Shown one piece after another: positions 1 through 5,550 of a stretch of DNA of 7,169 nucleotides; position 1 is the stretch's first letter; every line of letters begins with the position of its first letter. A program made the position numbers and the translations under genes. The notes below the pieces were generated by a model. That model was not told where the DNA came from and made no database searches. It saw only the letters and a list, made by a program, of their open reading frames with translations. The DNA comes from an uncultured Clostridia bacterium (GTDB taxonomy: Bacteria; Bacillota; Clostridia; Oscillospirales; Ruminococcaceae): positions 1-7,169 of the forward strand of contig CAMWRN010000124.1 of assembly GCA_947176675.1 (NCBI GenBank). The letters are read 5' to 3'.

Positions 1-899
1 GTATGCTGATGATGCACGAGGTATTCCCCGAAATTAAACTGTTCGGCTCCACAAACGAACTTTTCCCCGCGCTGGAGCTGCTTGCAAACATCTGCGAAAA
101 GGAATTTGACGTTCAGACCGTCCGCAGACGTGACATCAAGTACAATCTTGTGGGAATAAGCGGATTCGGCTGGTTCGACGAGGTAACATACGACGGAAAG
201 AACATCATGCCGCTGTTCAGAGATTACGCTGAAAAATATTACGGCAGCGGCTACGAGATAAAGCTCAATGAGTACAAGGTTAATCCTTTCGCTTCGGCGA
301 ATAAAATAAAATTCGACCTGTTTTTAAGGTACGGCTGCATACCCGCCGTTTCCGACAGGATCGCCGCGGACTTCTGTCCCGCTTGGTACACAAGTTCCCC
401 AAAAACTATTTCAAGCTGGAAATTCAGCCAGACTACGGTCAATTACCTCAAAAAGCTGAAGCTGGACAAGATAAGCCGTGTAAAGACCCTTATGAACGGC
501 GGAGAATTTCTGCGCGTGGGAGGCAGCGCCTCCGAATGCGGAATGCAGATACGCGCTTTGATAGGTCAGGGAAATCTTATCACCAATGTGTGTATGCGCA
601 ACAGCGGACAGGTTGAAAATCTCCCCATAGGTTCAATAGTGCATACCAACGCGCTTATCAGCAGGAACTCCGTCAGACCCGTCGCTGCGGGCAAGCTTAC
701 CGACGAGCTTTACGGACTTACGATTCGCCATGTGGTGAATCAAAAAACCATCGTAAGGTCTGTTAAGGAAAAGGATCTTGATATTGCTTTCAACGCGTTT
801 TTGAACGATCCGCTCATGTCCGTAGACCTTAACGACGCTACAGAGCTTTACAAGGAAATGCTTTCGGCAGTTCGCGCACATCTGATCTACTACTGCTGA
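1..899 (+). CDS. Glycoside hydrolase family 4 protein, LplD/alpha-galacturonidase-like, 5'-truncated
   Basis: This is the C-terminal 298 residues of a GH4-type protein; the N-terminal NAD-binding Rossmann part lies outside the window. The frame is open at the left edge, so the first visible Met (base 3) is probably internal. The family call rests on HEVFPEIKLFG (residues 5-15), the stretch LVGISGFGWFDEVTYDGK (49-66), SDRIAADFCP (117-126), and a C-terminal block with LPIGSIVHTNALISRNSVRPV (207-227), AGKLTDELYGL (229-239) and FNAFLNDPL (263-271). These resemble LplD-like alpha-galacturonidases. GH4 enzymes cleave glycosides by an oxidation-elimination route that needs NAD and a divalent metal held by a Cys and a His. 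At the remembered Cys position this protein reads GSTN (15-18), and at the usual NH position it reads SG (53-54), so both ligands look absent. It may act on an unusual substrate, work differently, or be inactive. The gene ends in TGA and is followed by a bidirectional terminator. The family call is fairly safe; the substrate is not known. Confidence 0.8.
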   Translation, partial: MLMMHEVFPEIKLFGSTNELFPALELLANICEKEFDVQTVRRRDIKYNLVGISGFGWFDEVTYDGKNIMPLFRDYAEKYYGSGYEIKLNEYKVNPFASANKIKFDLFLRYGCIPAVSDRIAADFCPAWYTSSPKTISSWKFSQTTVNYLKKLKLDKISRVKTLMNGGEFLRVGGSASECGMQIRALIGQGNLITNVCMRNSGQVENLPIGSIVHTNALISRNSVRPVAAGKLTDELYGLTIRHVVNQKTIVRSVKEKDLDIAFNAFLNDPLMSVDLNDATELYKEMLSAVRAHLIYYC

Positions 900-918
900 T
901 AACCTAAGAAAATAAAAC

Positions 919-956
919 GTCCTGACAGGCTTTTAAAATGCCTGTCAGGACTTATT
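919..956. terminator. Bidirectional intrinsic terminator between convergent genes
   Basis: A perfect 12-bp stem is formed by GTCCTGACAGGC (919-930) and GCCTGTCAGGAC (940-951), with a 9-nt loop. On the + strand it is followed by the T-rich TTATTTTAT (952-960). On the - strand the stem is followed by the complement of AATAAAA (911-917), giving TTTTATT. It can therefore end both the GH4 transcript (stop at 899) and the - strand lysine-rich gene (stop codon at 957-959). Confidence 0.92.
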
Positions 957-1862
957 TTATGCTTTTACATTCAAAGTTTTTACCGTGTTGGTTGCCGCAG
1001 AAAATGCAGTTGCGCTTACGGTTATGCCGCCGCGCTTCATGGCTTTTTTCACTTTTTTCACAACGTAGGACTGCTCCGCTTCCGCCTTAGTAATTTTACG
1101 TTTCAAACTGTAAGTCTTTTTCTTGACTGTCACAGTTTTAGTCCCTGTCTTTTTGGATTTGTCGGATTTTTTGCCGTCCTTGCTCTTGACAGGCTGCGGC
1201 TTTTTGGCGACCTCTTTTTTAACGGTTTTTTCCTTTGGCTTTTTCTCCGCACGTCTTGCTTCCGCAAGCTTTTTCGCGGCAGCTATGCATTCCGCCTGAG
1301 TGGGCAGACTTGATAATTCTCCACGCTTGATAAATTCCTTTTCAGATCTTTCCATAGCGGCGTTTTTCTGCTGTTCGCCCGCGATGACCTCAAGCTTTCT
1401 TTCCTGCGAAACGCCGGGATTGTTCTGCACGGACTTAACGGTGCTGAGCGACGATATTGTCCGTATCATTCTGAGCTTGTGGAATTCGTCCTTAGTCCTG
1501 CATCGTTTCAACTGACACTCATAAAAAGCCTGCTCTTTTTCAATGTCCCGAAGCTTCTGGTACGCCTGAGGGTCCTTTTTCTGCAAGTACTGCTTTTCGG
1601 AATATGTAAGCTTATCGCCGCGGTTCAACTTTTCGGTAATGCTTTTCAGTACCCCGTCTTTGGACTTGTCGTCATTGTTGCTGCTGTTGCTGTTGCTTTC
1701 GGTTCTTTCCCGCATTTTGTTTTTCTGCTCCTCGACCCACTGGGAAGCGGTCTTTACGCCGTCTGCGGAATAGTCGCCGTTCTTCTTTTTATTCTGCCAT
1801 TTTGTTTGCATATCCATGGTTTTTATATAATTGTTCACCGAACACGAATACATGAAATCCAT
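957..1862 (-). CDS. Lysine-rich conserved hypothetical protein (301 aa)
   Basis: I do not recognise a named function. The start chosen is the ATG at 1862-1860, because AAAGGGGGC lies just before it at ribosome-binding distance. The longer frame up to 1967 would have to start upstream of the promoter seen here. The 301-residue protein has no signal peptide and no membrane segment. Residues 1-68 are polar and include a Ser/Asn run (ESNSNSSNN, 55-63). Residues 70-182 look like a predicted helical core with LTYSEKQYLQKKDPQAYQ (85-102), CRTKDEFHKLRM (121-132) and VKSVQNNPGVSQERKLEVI (142-160). This core recalls uncharacterised proteins seen in Clostridia, but I cannot name a family. Residues 195-278 are extremely rich in Lys with Ala and Pro, like histone-H1-type tails, and the last 20 residues are Thr/Ala/Val rich. 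Binding to nucleic acid or another polyanion is possible but inferred only from charge. It has its own promoter and stands alone between two terminators. Confidence 0.8.
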   Translation of the reverse strand: MDFMYSCSVNNYIKTMDMQTKWQNKKKNGDYSADGVKTASQWVEEQKNKMRERTESNSNSSNNDDKSKDGVLKSITEKLNRGDKLTYSEKQYLQKKDPQAYQKLRDIEKEQAFYECQLKRCRTKDEFHKLRMIRTISSLSTVKSVQNNPGVSQERKLEVIAGEQQKNAAMERSEKEFIKRGELSSLPTQAECIAAAKKLAEARRAEKKPKEKTVKKEVAKKPQPVKSKDGKKSDKSKKTGTKTVTVKKKTYSLKRKITKAEAEQSYVVKKVKKAMKRGGITVSATAFSAATNTVKTLNVKA

Positions 1863-1913
1863 TGTGCTGCCCCCTTTATGCCGCTGTAAACACGGTCTTA
1901 TACAATTTTCCTT

Positions 1914-1942
1914 ATTGTATATATCGTCCGTTTTTGTGATAA
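1914..1942 (-). promoter_or_regulatory. Predicted vegetative promoter for the lysine-rich gene
   Basis: On the - strand there is a -35 box TTATCA (1942-1937), a 17-nt spacer and a -10 box TACAAT (1919-1914). This is 4/6 and 5/6 to the sigma-A consensus. Transcription would start near 1907, about 45 nt before the ATG at 1862. This supports the shorter start of that gene. The -35 box overlaps the left arm of an inverted repeat (1931-1939). Confidence 0.55.
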
Positions 1943-1972
1943 GTTTAAGCTTCGGGGGCGAGTTCACAAAAA
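1931..1972. repeat. 9-bp inverted repeat between divergent promoters, possible operator
   Basis: TTTTTGTGA (1931-1939) and TCACAAAAA (1964-1972) are perfect inverted copies whose centres are 33 bp apart, close to three helical turns. Each arm touches or nearly touches the -35 box of one of two divergent promoters (1937-1942 on -, 1974-1979 on +). AAGTTTA also occurs twice in direct orientation (1941-1947 and 1971-1977). The layout would suit a dimeric or looping regulator that controls both promoters. No regulator gene is visible, and AT-rich DNA can give such repeats by chance. Confidence 0.4.
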
Positions 1973-1973
1973 G

Positions 1974-2002
1974 TTTACATAATACGGTTCAAAATTTATA
2001 TT
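1974..2002 (+). promoter_or_regulatory. Predicted vegetative promoter for a small + strand transcript
   Basis: TTTACA (1974-1979), a 17-nt spacer and TATATT (1997-2002) match the sigma-A consensus at 5/6 in each box. Transcription should begin near 2009. The only thing downstream on this strand before a strong terminator is the structured segment described at 2009-2156. Confidence 0.6.
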
Positions 2003-2008
2003 GAAAAT

Positions 2009-2156
2009 AGTTCAGCTCCGCGGGAACATGGCTTATAGCAAGCTGTTCCTCCCCGGAAAGGAAGTTGTATCGGTCAAGCCATTTGAGGGTTTCCTCAGGC
2101 AGCTGTGATCAGTCGGATCAGCTTTAGTCGGCGGCTTCGCCGCCTAAAGTTTTTTT
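2009..2156 (+). ncRNA. Candidate structured small RNA, about 150 nt, family unknown
   Basis: A good promoter lies just upstream and an intrinsic terminator closes the segment, so a discrete short transcript is predicted. It can fold into a closing stem CAGCTCC (2013-2019) with GGCAGCTG (2098-2105, one bulged C). Inside is a long arm with ATGGCTT (2028-2034) against AAGCCAT (2076-2082) and TTCCT (2046-2050) against AGGAA (2059-2063). A second hairpin is TGAGG-GTTT-CCTCA (2084-2097). Together they make a three-way junction, with the terminator hairpin following. The segment also contains a 26-codon frame (ATG 2028, TGA 2106-2108), with only GGG at 2022-2024 as a weak ribosome site. It could therefore be a small-protein gene or a dual-function RNA instead. 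I do not recognise 6S, SRP, tmRNA, RNase P or any riboswitch. The structure comes from hand pairing, not computed energies. Confidence 0.45.
2122..2156 (+). terminator. Intrinsic terminator of the small + strand transcript
   Basis: CTTTA (2122-2126) pairs with TAAAG (2145-2149), and GGCGG (2130-2134) pairs with CCGCC (2140-2144), with a three-base bulge on the left side. Seven T residues (2150-2156) follow at once. The T tract is on the + strand only, so this serves + transcription. On the - strand, downstream of the btuC stop, there is no matching T run and it would be a poor terminator. Confidence 0.8.
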
Positions 2157-2179
2157 AGATAGCGCGCTGCAAAAATTTT

Positions 2180-3202
2180 TCACCTTGCTTTAGCACTCCG
2201 TCTGAAAAATACCCAAGCAAAAAACGGCGCGCCGATAAGTGACGTAACAACCCCCACAGGCAACTCATTCGGCGGAATGACCGTCCTTGCCGCAAGATCG
2301 CACAGCACCATGAAAGTACCGCCTATCAGCGCGGACATTGGTACTAACAGCTTGTGTTCCGCACCGAAAAAACGTCTTGCAACGTGGGGGGAGACCAGAT
2401 CGATAAAACCGATAACTCCCGCAAATGCGACAGCTGTTCCCGACAGCACCGCCGTAACAAGAAGTATCAATGCTTTTTCGCGCCGTGTACTCACGCCCGC
2501 GCTCTGTGCCTGTTCGTCGCCGAACGTGAGAAGGTCAAGTTCGCGGCTTTTTATAAGAAAGTACACCAGACACACCGCAAGCACGGCTGCAAGAATTATC
2601 ACGTATTCCCATTTCCTGCCCGAAAAGCTGCCCGTCTGCCACTTCATTATCTGCTTGTATTTTTCATCCTTTGCATTTGCCATGACCGAAACTATCCCGT
2701 TCACGAACAGTGACAGCACCATTCCCGTAAGCACTATAGTACTGCCCTGAAGCGTGCGGTCAATTTTGGACGCGAACGCCACCATAAGGAACATTGCTGC
2801 AACTCCGAAAACAAGTCCCGCCGCAGGGAGCGTGAAACGACCCAGAAAAGTCAGCTCGCAGGCGATGACAATACCGGCTCCCAGCGACGCGCCGCTGGAT
2901 ACTCCCAATGTGAAGGGAGATGCGAGGGGATTCCTCAGAACCGACTGCACCGCCGTTCCGCAGATCGAAAGCGCCGCTCCCGTAAGGAAACCCAGCAGTA
3001 CCCGCGGAAAGCGGATAGTCATTATTATGCTCACGCTTGAATCCGGAACACCGTCAAGCCCCGTACCGAAAAGCGCGTTCCCGAAAATTTTAAATACGCT
3101 TATCGGATGTACAAAAACGCTTCCCGCACATACCCCAACGATAATTACCGCCGCAGCGGCAATAGCGTTCAAAACTATCCGGATACGTTTTGTGTGCTTC
3201 AT
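2180..3202 (-). CDS. btuC: Corrinoid ABC transporter permease, BtuC/FecCD family
   Basis: This 340-residue integral membrane protein has the usual length for the FecCD family, whose members carry about ten membrane helices per subunit and work as a dimer. Visible family marks are RFPRVLLGFLTGAALS (64-79), the NPLASPFTLGVSSGA block (91-105), MKWQTGSF (186-193), GDEQAQSAGV (228-237, the cytoplasmic loop that contacts the ATPase), AGVIGFIDLVSPHVARR (261-277) and ELPVGVVTSLIGAPFFAW (313-330). The protein forms the path through which the substrate crosses the cytoplasmic membrane. The family alone cannot separate iron-siderophore from vitamin B12 transport; the cobalamin riboswitch in front of the unit decides for corrinoids. 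The ATG at 3202-3200 overlaps the TGA of btuF by 4 bp (ATGA), which implies translational coupling. It is the last gene of its unit; no strong - strand terminator follows within 60 bp. Confidence 0.93.
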   Translation of the reverse strand: MKHTKRIRIVLNAIAAAAVIIVGVCAGSVFVHPISVFKIFGNALFGTGLDGVPDSSVSIIMTIRFPRVLLGFLTGAALSICGTAVQSVLRNPLASPFTLGVSSGASLGAGIVIACELTFLGRFTLPAAGLVFGVAAMFLMVAFASKIDRTLQGSTIVLTGMVLSLFVNGIVSVMANAKDEKYKQIMKWQTGSFSGRKWEYVIILAAVLAVCLVYFLIKSRELDLLTFGDEQAQSAGVSTRREKALILLVTAVLSGTAVAFAGVIGFIDLVSPHVARRFFGAEHKLLVPMSALIGGTFMVLCDLAARTVIPPNELPVGVVTSLIGAPFFAWVFFRRSAKAR

Positions 3203-4233
3203 TCGGAGAAAATTTCGGGATAGATCGCCTCGGCTACCTGATACATTCCCTCAACGATATGCTGCGACGGACGGCTTGTTTCATTTGCGCCAACGCAGTA
3301 GACCGCTCCGTTTTTCACTGCGGAGATATTCTCCCAGCCTGCGCGTGACTTTATCTCGTTAAAGTCGTAGCCGTCATACTGAACGTTTGTGATGATAACG
3401 TCGGGGTTGGCTGCGATAACGCTTTCCTCGGAATTGGATATCCAGCCTTCCTCGCCGCCGTAAATATTTTCAGCGCCCGCAAGGGTTATCATTTCATTGA
3501 TGAATGTATTGATTCCGCAGGTATAAAGGTATGGCGCAGCCCCTATCTCAAAGTAAACGGATTTCGTTTCGGCAACACCTGCCGCTTTTTCGGATATGTC
3601 ATTTACCGCGTCAGTTATACCTGCAATAAGCTCCGCGCCCTGCTGTTCGGCAAGAAGATAGCTTGCCAAGAACTCAATGTCAAGCTTAACATCCGCTATT
3701 GAGTTTGAAGTGGGGATATAGATAACGTTTACACCCGCTTCTTTCAGAGCTGCGTAAGGGTCGTCTGCGCCAGACATTGACATTCCGCTTACAATGATAA
3801 GGTCGGGCGAAAGCGCGGTCAGTTCTTCAATGTTAAGGTTGTAGAAATCAAGGGTGCAGACCGACGGGTCAACGCCGTCGACATCGGCGGAATAAACGTC
3901 AGCCGCTATTATCTTGTTGGCAAGACCCAGTCCCGAAAGTATCTCGCTTATGGACGGAGCAGCGGAAACAATGGTTTGTACATTGTTTCTTACTTCGATA
4001 ACGTTTCCCTCGCGGTCCTCTATCATTTTTGTGTCATCGTTGGAGGGACTGCCGTTCTCGGTATCTTCACCGTCGAAATCTTCTGCTTCGGCAGTTTCGG
4101 TAACGGTCTCAAGCATGGACAGATCGGCGGTTGTGATAGTTCCGCCCTCTCTTGTGGAGTCCGCGCCGCAGGCAGTCATGCAGAGAGCCAGCGCGGCGGC
4201 TGTTATGGCTGATAAGATTTTTTTGATGTTCAT
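3199..4233 (-). CDS. btuF: Corrinoid-binding lipoprotein of an ABC transporter, BtuF-like
   Basis: This 344-residue lipoprotein captures the substrate outside the membrane and hands it to BtuC. An N-terminal KK is followed by a hydrophobic stretch (6-20) and a lipobox ending in Cys22 (MTAC), where lipid is expected. Met at -3 is less usual than Leu or Val. Residues 40-75 form an acidic Glu/Asp/Thr linker that should tether the domain to the membrane. From about 80 the sequence follows the class III (FecB/BtuF) binding-protein fold: IVSAAPSISEILSGLGL (88-104), NLNIEELTALSPDLIIVSG (132-150), YGGEEGWISNSEESVIAANPDVIITN (258-283, in the second lobe) and a C-terminal HIVEGMYQVAEAIYPEIF helix (325-342). 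The ATG at 4233-4231 is preceded by AAAGGAAG at good spacing. The gene is the first after the cobalamin riboswitch, which is the main reason for assigning corrinoids rather than a siderophore. It is coupled to btuC by a 4-bp overlap. Confidence 0.9.
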   Translation of the reverse strand: MNIKKILSAITAAALALCMTACGADSTREGGTITTADLSMLETVTETAEAEDFDGEDTENGSPSNDDTKMIEDREGNVIEVRNNVQTIVSAAPSISEILSGLGLANKIIAADVYSADVDGVDPSVCTLDFYNLNIEELTALSPDLIIVSGMSMSGADDPYAALKEAGVNVIYIPTSNSIADVKLDIEFLASYLLAEQQGAELIAGITDAVNDISEKAAGVAETKSVYFEIGAAPYLYTCGINTFINEMITLAGAENIYGGEEGWISNSEESVIAANPDVIITNVQYDGYDFNEIKSRAGWENISAVKNGAVYCVGANETSRPSQHIVEGMYQVAEAIYPEIFSE

Positions 4234-4280
4234 TTTTCATGCTTCCTTTCTTTTTTCGGTAAGACCATATTTACATTGGA

Positions 4281-4319
4281 AAGTAGAAAACTCTCTTTTC
4301 ACGGATCGGAAAAGAGAGT
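4281..4319 (-). terminator. Intrinsic terminator in the btuF leader, riboswitch expression platform
   Basis: On the - strand ACTCTCTTTT (4319-4310) pairs perfectly with AAAAGAGAGT (4299-4290) around a 10-nt loop, and TTTTCTACTTT follows. It lies between the cobalamin aptamer and the btuF ribosome site, where a ligand-controlled terminator would be expected. The loop carries GATCCG (4307-4302), complementary to CGGATC at 4383-4378 just after the aptamer, which could form part of an alternative fold. Confidence 0.75.
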
Positions 4320-4404
4320 ATAACAAACCACAGCACAGCCATTTGGCGCACTTTGCTCTGTACGATCAATACCTCGTGATCCGGAACATTGTTCCTGTAC
4401 CGCA

Positions 4405-4590
4405 AACGGCAGGTTTCCTGACTTGGGCGTCATCGCGCGGCGCAGTCTTCCCGATGTTATCAGTGACATAATTGCGTAGCACTCTTCCTACACAGTGACG
4501 AGATCGTACAGGATTCTGACCTGTTTCCCTTTTACCCCTGAACGATATTTACACGTAAAGCCGCTTCATATCTCAAGGCACCGTTTGACT
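4405..4590 (-). promoter_or_regulatory. Cobalamin riboswitch controlling btuF-btuC
   Basis: Read on the - strand, the segment has the conserved elements of a cobalamin aptamer in order: GGTGCC (4582-4577), AAGGGAA followed by GGTCAGAATCC (within 4535-4508), a CACTG element (in GTCACTG), CGGGAAG, ATGACGCCC, and the B12 box AAGTCAGGAAACCTGCC (4424-4408). In this family, binding of adenosylcobalamin or a related cobalamin refolds the leader and lowers expression of uptake or synthesis genes. Here the aptamer is followed by a leader terminator (4281-4319), so control is most likely by premature termination. The exact edges are approximate. The riboswitch is what identifies the downstream transporter as a corrinoid importer. 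Confidence 0.95.
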
Positions 4591-4635
4591 ATTAAATTTT
4601 ACGGGCTCACGTTTAAGGATTTAAGCCCGATATTA

Positions 4636-4663
4636 AGTATACCACCGTGACGGAAGTTTTCAA
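4636..4663 (-). promoter_or_regulatory. Predicted promoter of the riboswitch-btuF-btuC unit
   Basis: On the - strand TTGAAA (4663-4658), a 16-nt spacer and TATACT (4641-4636) fit the sigma-A consensus at 5/6 in each box. Transcription would begin near 4629, about 45 nt before the first conserved aptamer element. The first bases of the transcript, CGGGCT (4629-4624), can pair with AGCCCG (4607-4602) to make a small 5' hairpin ahead of the aptamer. Confidence 0.65.
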
Positions 4664-4703
4664 GCGTTGGAGGAAATTTTTGTAGAACTGCACTGCCAAT
4701 CGG

Positions 4704-4739
4704 AAAAATTAACCGTGAAATTTGTCAAATCTCACGGTT
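4704..4739 (-). terminator. Intrinsic terminator after the btuD ATPase gene
   Basis: On the - strand a 13-bp stem, AACCGTGAGATTT (4739-4727) with AAATTTCACGGTT (4723-4711, one G-T pair), closes a 3-nt loop and is followed by AATTTTT. It begins 6 bp after the btuD stop codon (4745-4747) and lies about 40 bp before the btuF promoter. It therefore separates the galU-btuD transcript from the riboswitch-controlled unit. Confidence 0.9.
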
Positions 4740-4744
4740 TGCCG

Positions 4745-5515
4745 CTATTCCCATATTTTCAGGACTTTTTTCATGTACGCCCGTATGTCCGTTCCAAAAA
4801 CCTCCGAAAGCTTTTCGGACTTTACGATATCCTCCGCGTTTCCGCAGTCTGCCGCTTCACCGTTCTTCATCAGCAGTATCCTGTCAGATACTGCGGCGGC
4901 AAAGCTTATGTCATGGAAAACTCCCACCACAGCTTTTCCGCTTTCCGCAAAGCGTTTCAGAAGCTCCGCAAGCTCGTTCTGACTTTTTATATCCAGATGG
5001 TTCGCAGGCTCGTCAAGAAGGAGAATATCGGGTTCCTGCGCAAACGCCCGCGCAAGGAATACACGCTGGAGCTGTCCTCCCGAAAGCTCGGTGATAAGCC
5101 TGTCCTCACAGTTCTCCAGACCTACCTCCGCAATGCACCTTTCCGCAGCGGAAATATCCTCCCGCGAGGTCTCGGAAAAAACCGTTCCTTTTTGCCGTGA
5201 GTACCGTCCCATAAGCACCGTATTCAAAACCGTGTAGCCAAAATAATCCCCTCCCGCGCCTGTCTGAGAAAGCATTGCAATTTTCTGTGCCCGCTCTTTC
5301 GGGGATATTTCCGCAACGGATTTTCCGTCTATAAACACGCCTCCCGCAGTTATGGGGATAAGTCCGCAGACCGCCCGAAGAAGCGTTGTTTTTCCGCAGC
5401 CGTTGGGACCCGCTATTGCAACGGTTTCCCCACCCTGTACATTCAGTGAAACGTTCTTTACGATATCCGCGCCGCCGTAGCCGCAGGAAAGTCCGTCAAT
5501 TTTAAGCTCCGACAT
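4745..5515 (-). CDS. btuD: Corrinoid ABC transporter ATP-binding protein, BtuD/FecE family
   Basis: This 256-residue cytoplasmic ATPase drives the BtuC permease. All nucleotide-binding motifs are intact: Walker A GPNGCGKTT (36-44), Q-loop Gln84 in MLSQT, signature LSGGQ (144-148), Walker B ILLLDEP (164-170), D-loop ANHLD (171-175) and switch His201 in VFHD. The length and layout match the FecE/BtuD group that partners FecCD permeases. The chosen start is the ATG at 5515-5513, preceded by AAAGGAG with a 9-nt gap. A frame 13 codons longer would start inside the end of galU and has no such site. The gene lies 35 bp after galU on the same strand with no promoter or terminator between, so the two are probably co-transcribed. 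It is followed by its own terminator and so is outside the cobalamin riboswitch's direct control. Pairing with BtuF-BtuC is inferred from proximity and family. Confidence 0.92.
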   Translation of the reverse strand: MSELKIDGLSCGYGGADIVKNVSLNVQGGETVAIAGPNGCGKTTLLRAVCGLIPITAGGVFIDGKSVAEISPKERAQKIAMLSQTGAGGDYFGYTVLNTVLMGRYSRQKGTVFSETSREDISAAERCIAEVGLENCEDRLITELSGGQLQRVFLARAFAQEPDILLLDEPANHLDIKSQNELAELLKRFAESGKAVVGVFHDISFAAAVSDRILLMKNGEAADCGNAEDIVKSEKLSEVFGTDIRAYMKKVLKIWE

Positions 5516-5550
5516 TTCGGCACGCTCCTTTATCTTAATACGGAAAATGT

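Noticed and set aside
1863..1967. Longer start for the lysine-rich protein (35 extra residues)
   Set aside because: The extension would overlap the predicted promoter and lacks a ribosome site. The ATG at 1862 has AAAGGGGGC in front.
2041..2070. Resemblance of CCCCGGAAAGGAAG to the SRP RNA tip (CCGGAAGGAAG)
   Set aside because: The flanking bases do not give the SRP domain IV helix or its GGTCAGG side, so the likeness is chance.
2122..2149. Hairpin as a terminator for btuC on the - strand
   Set aside because: On that strand the hairpin is followed by CTGATCCG, not a T run; the T tract is on the + side only.
2754..3362. Open frame of 202 codons on the + strand
   Set aside because: It is antisense to btuC and btuF, which both have clear family motifs. 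The frame is a by-product of their codon use.
2180..4233. Iron-siderophore importer instead of a B12 importer
   Set aside because: Permease and binding-protein families fit both, but the cobalamin riboswitch directly upstream favours corrinoids.
4667..5200. Open frame of 177 codons on the + strand
   Set aside because: It lies antisense to btuD and across its terminator, has no recognisable domain, and btuD is certain.
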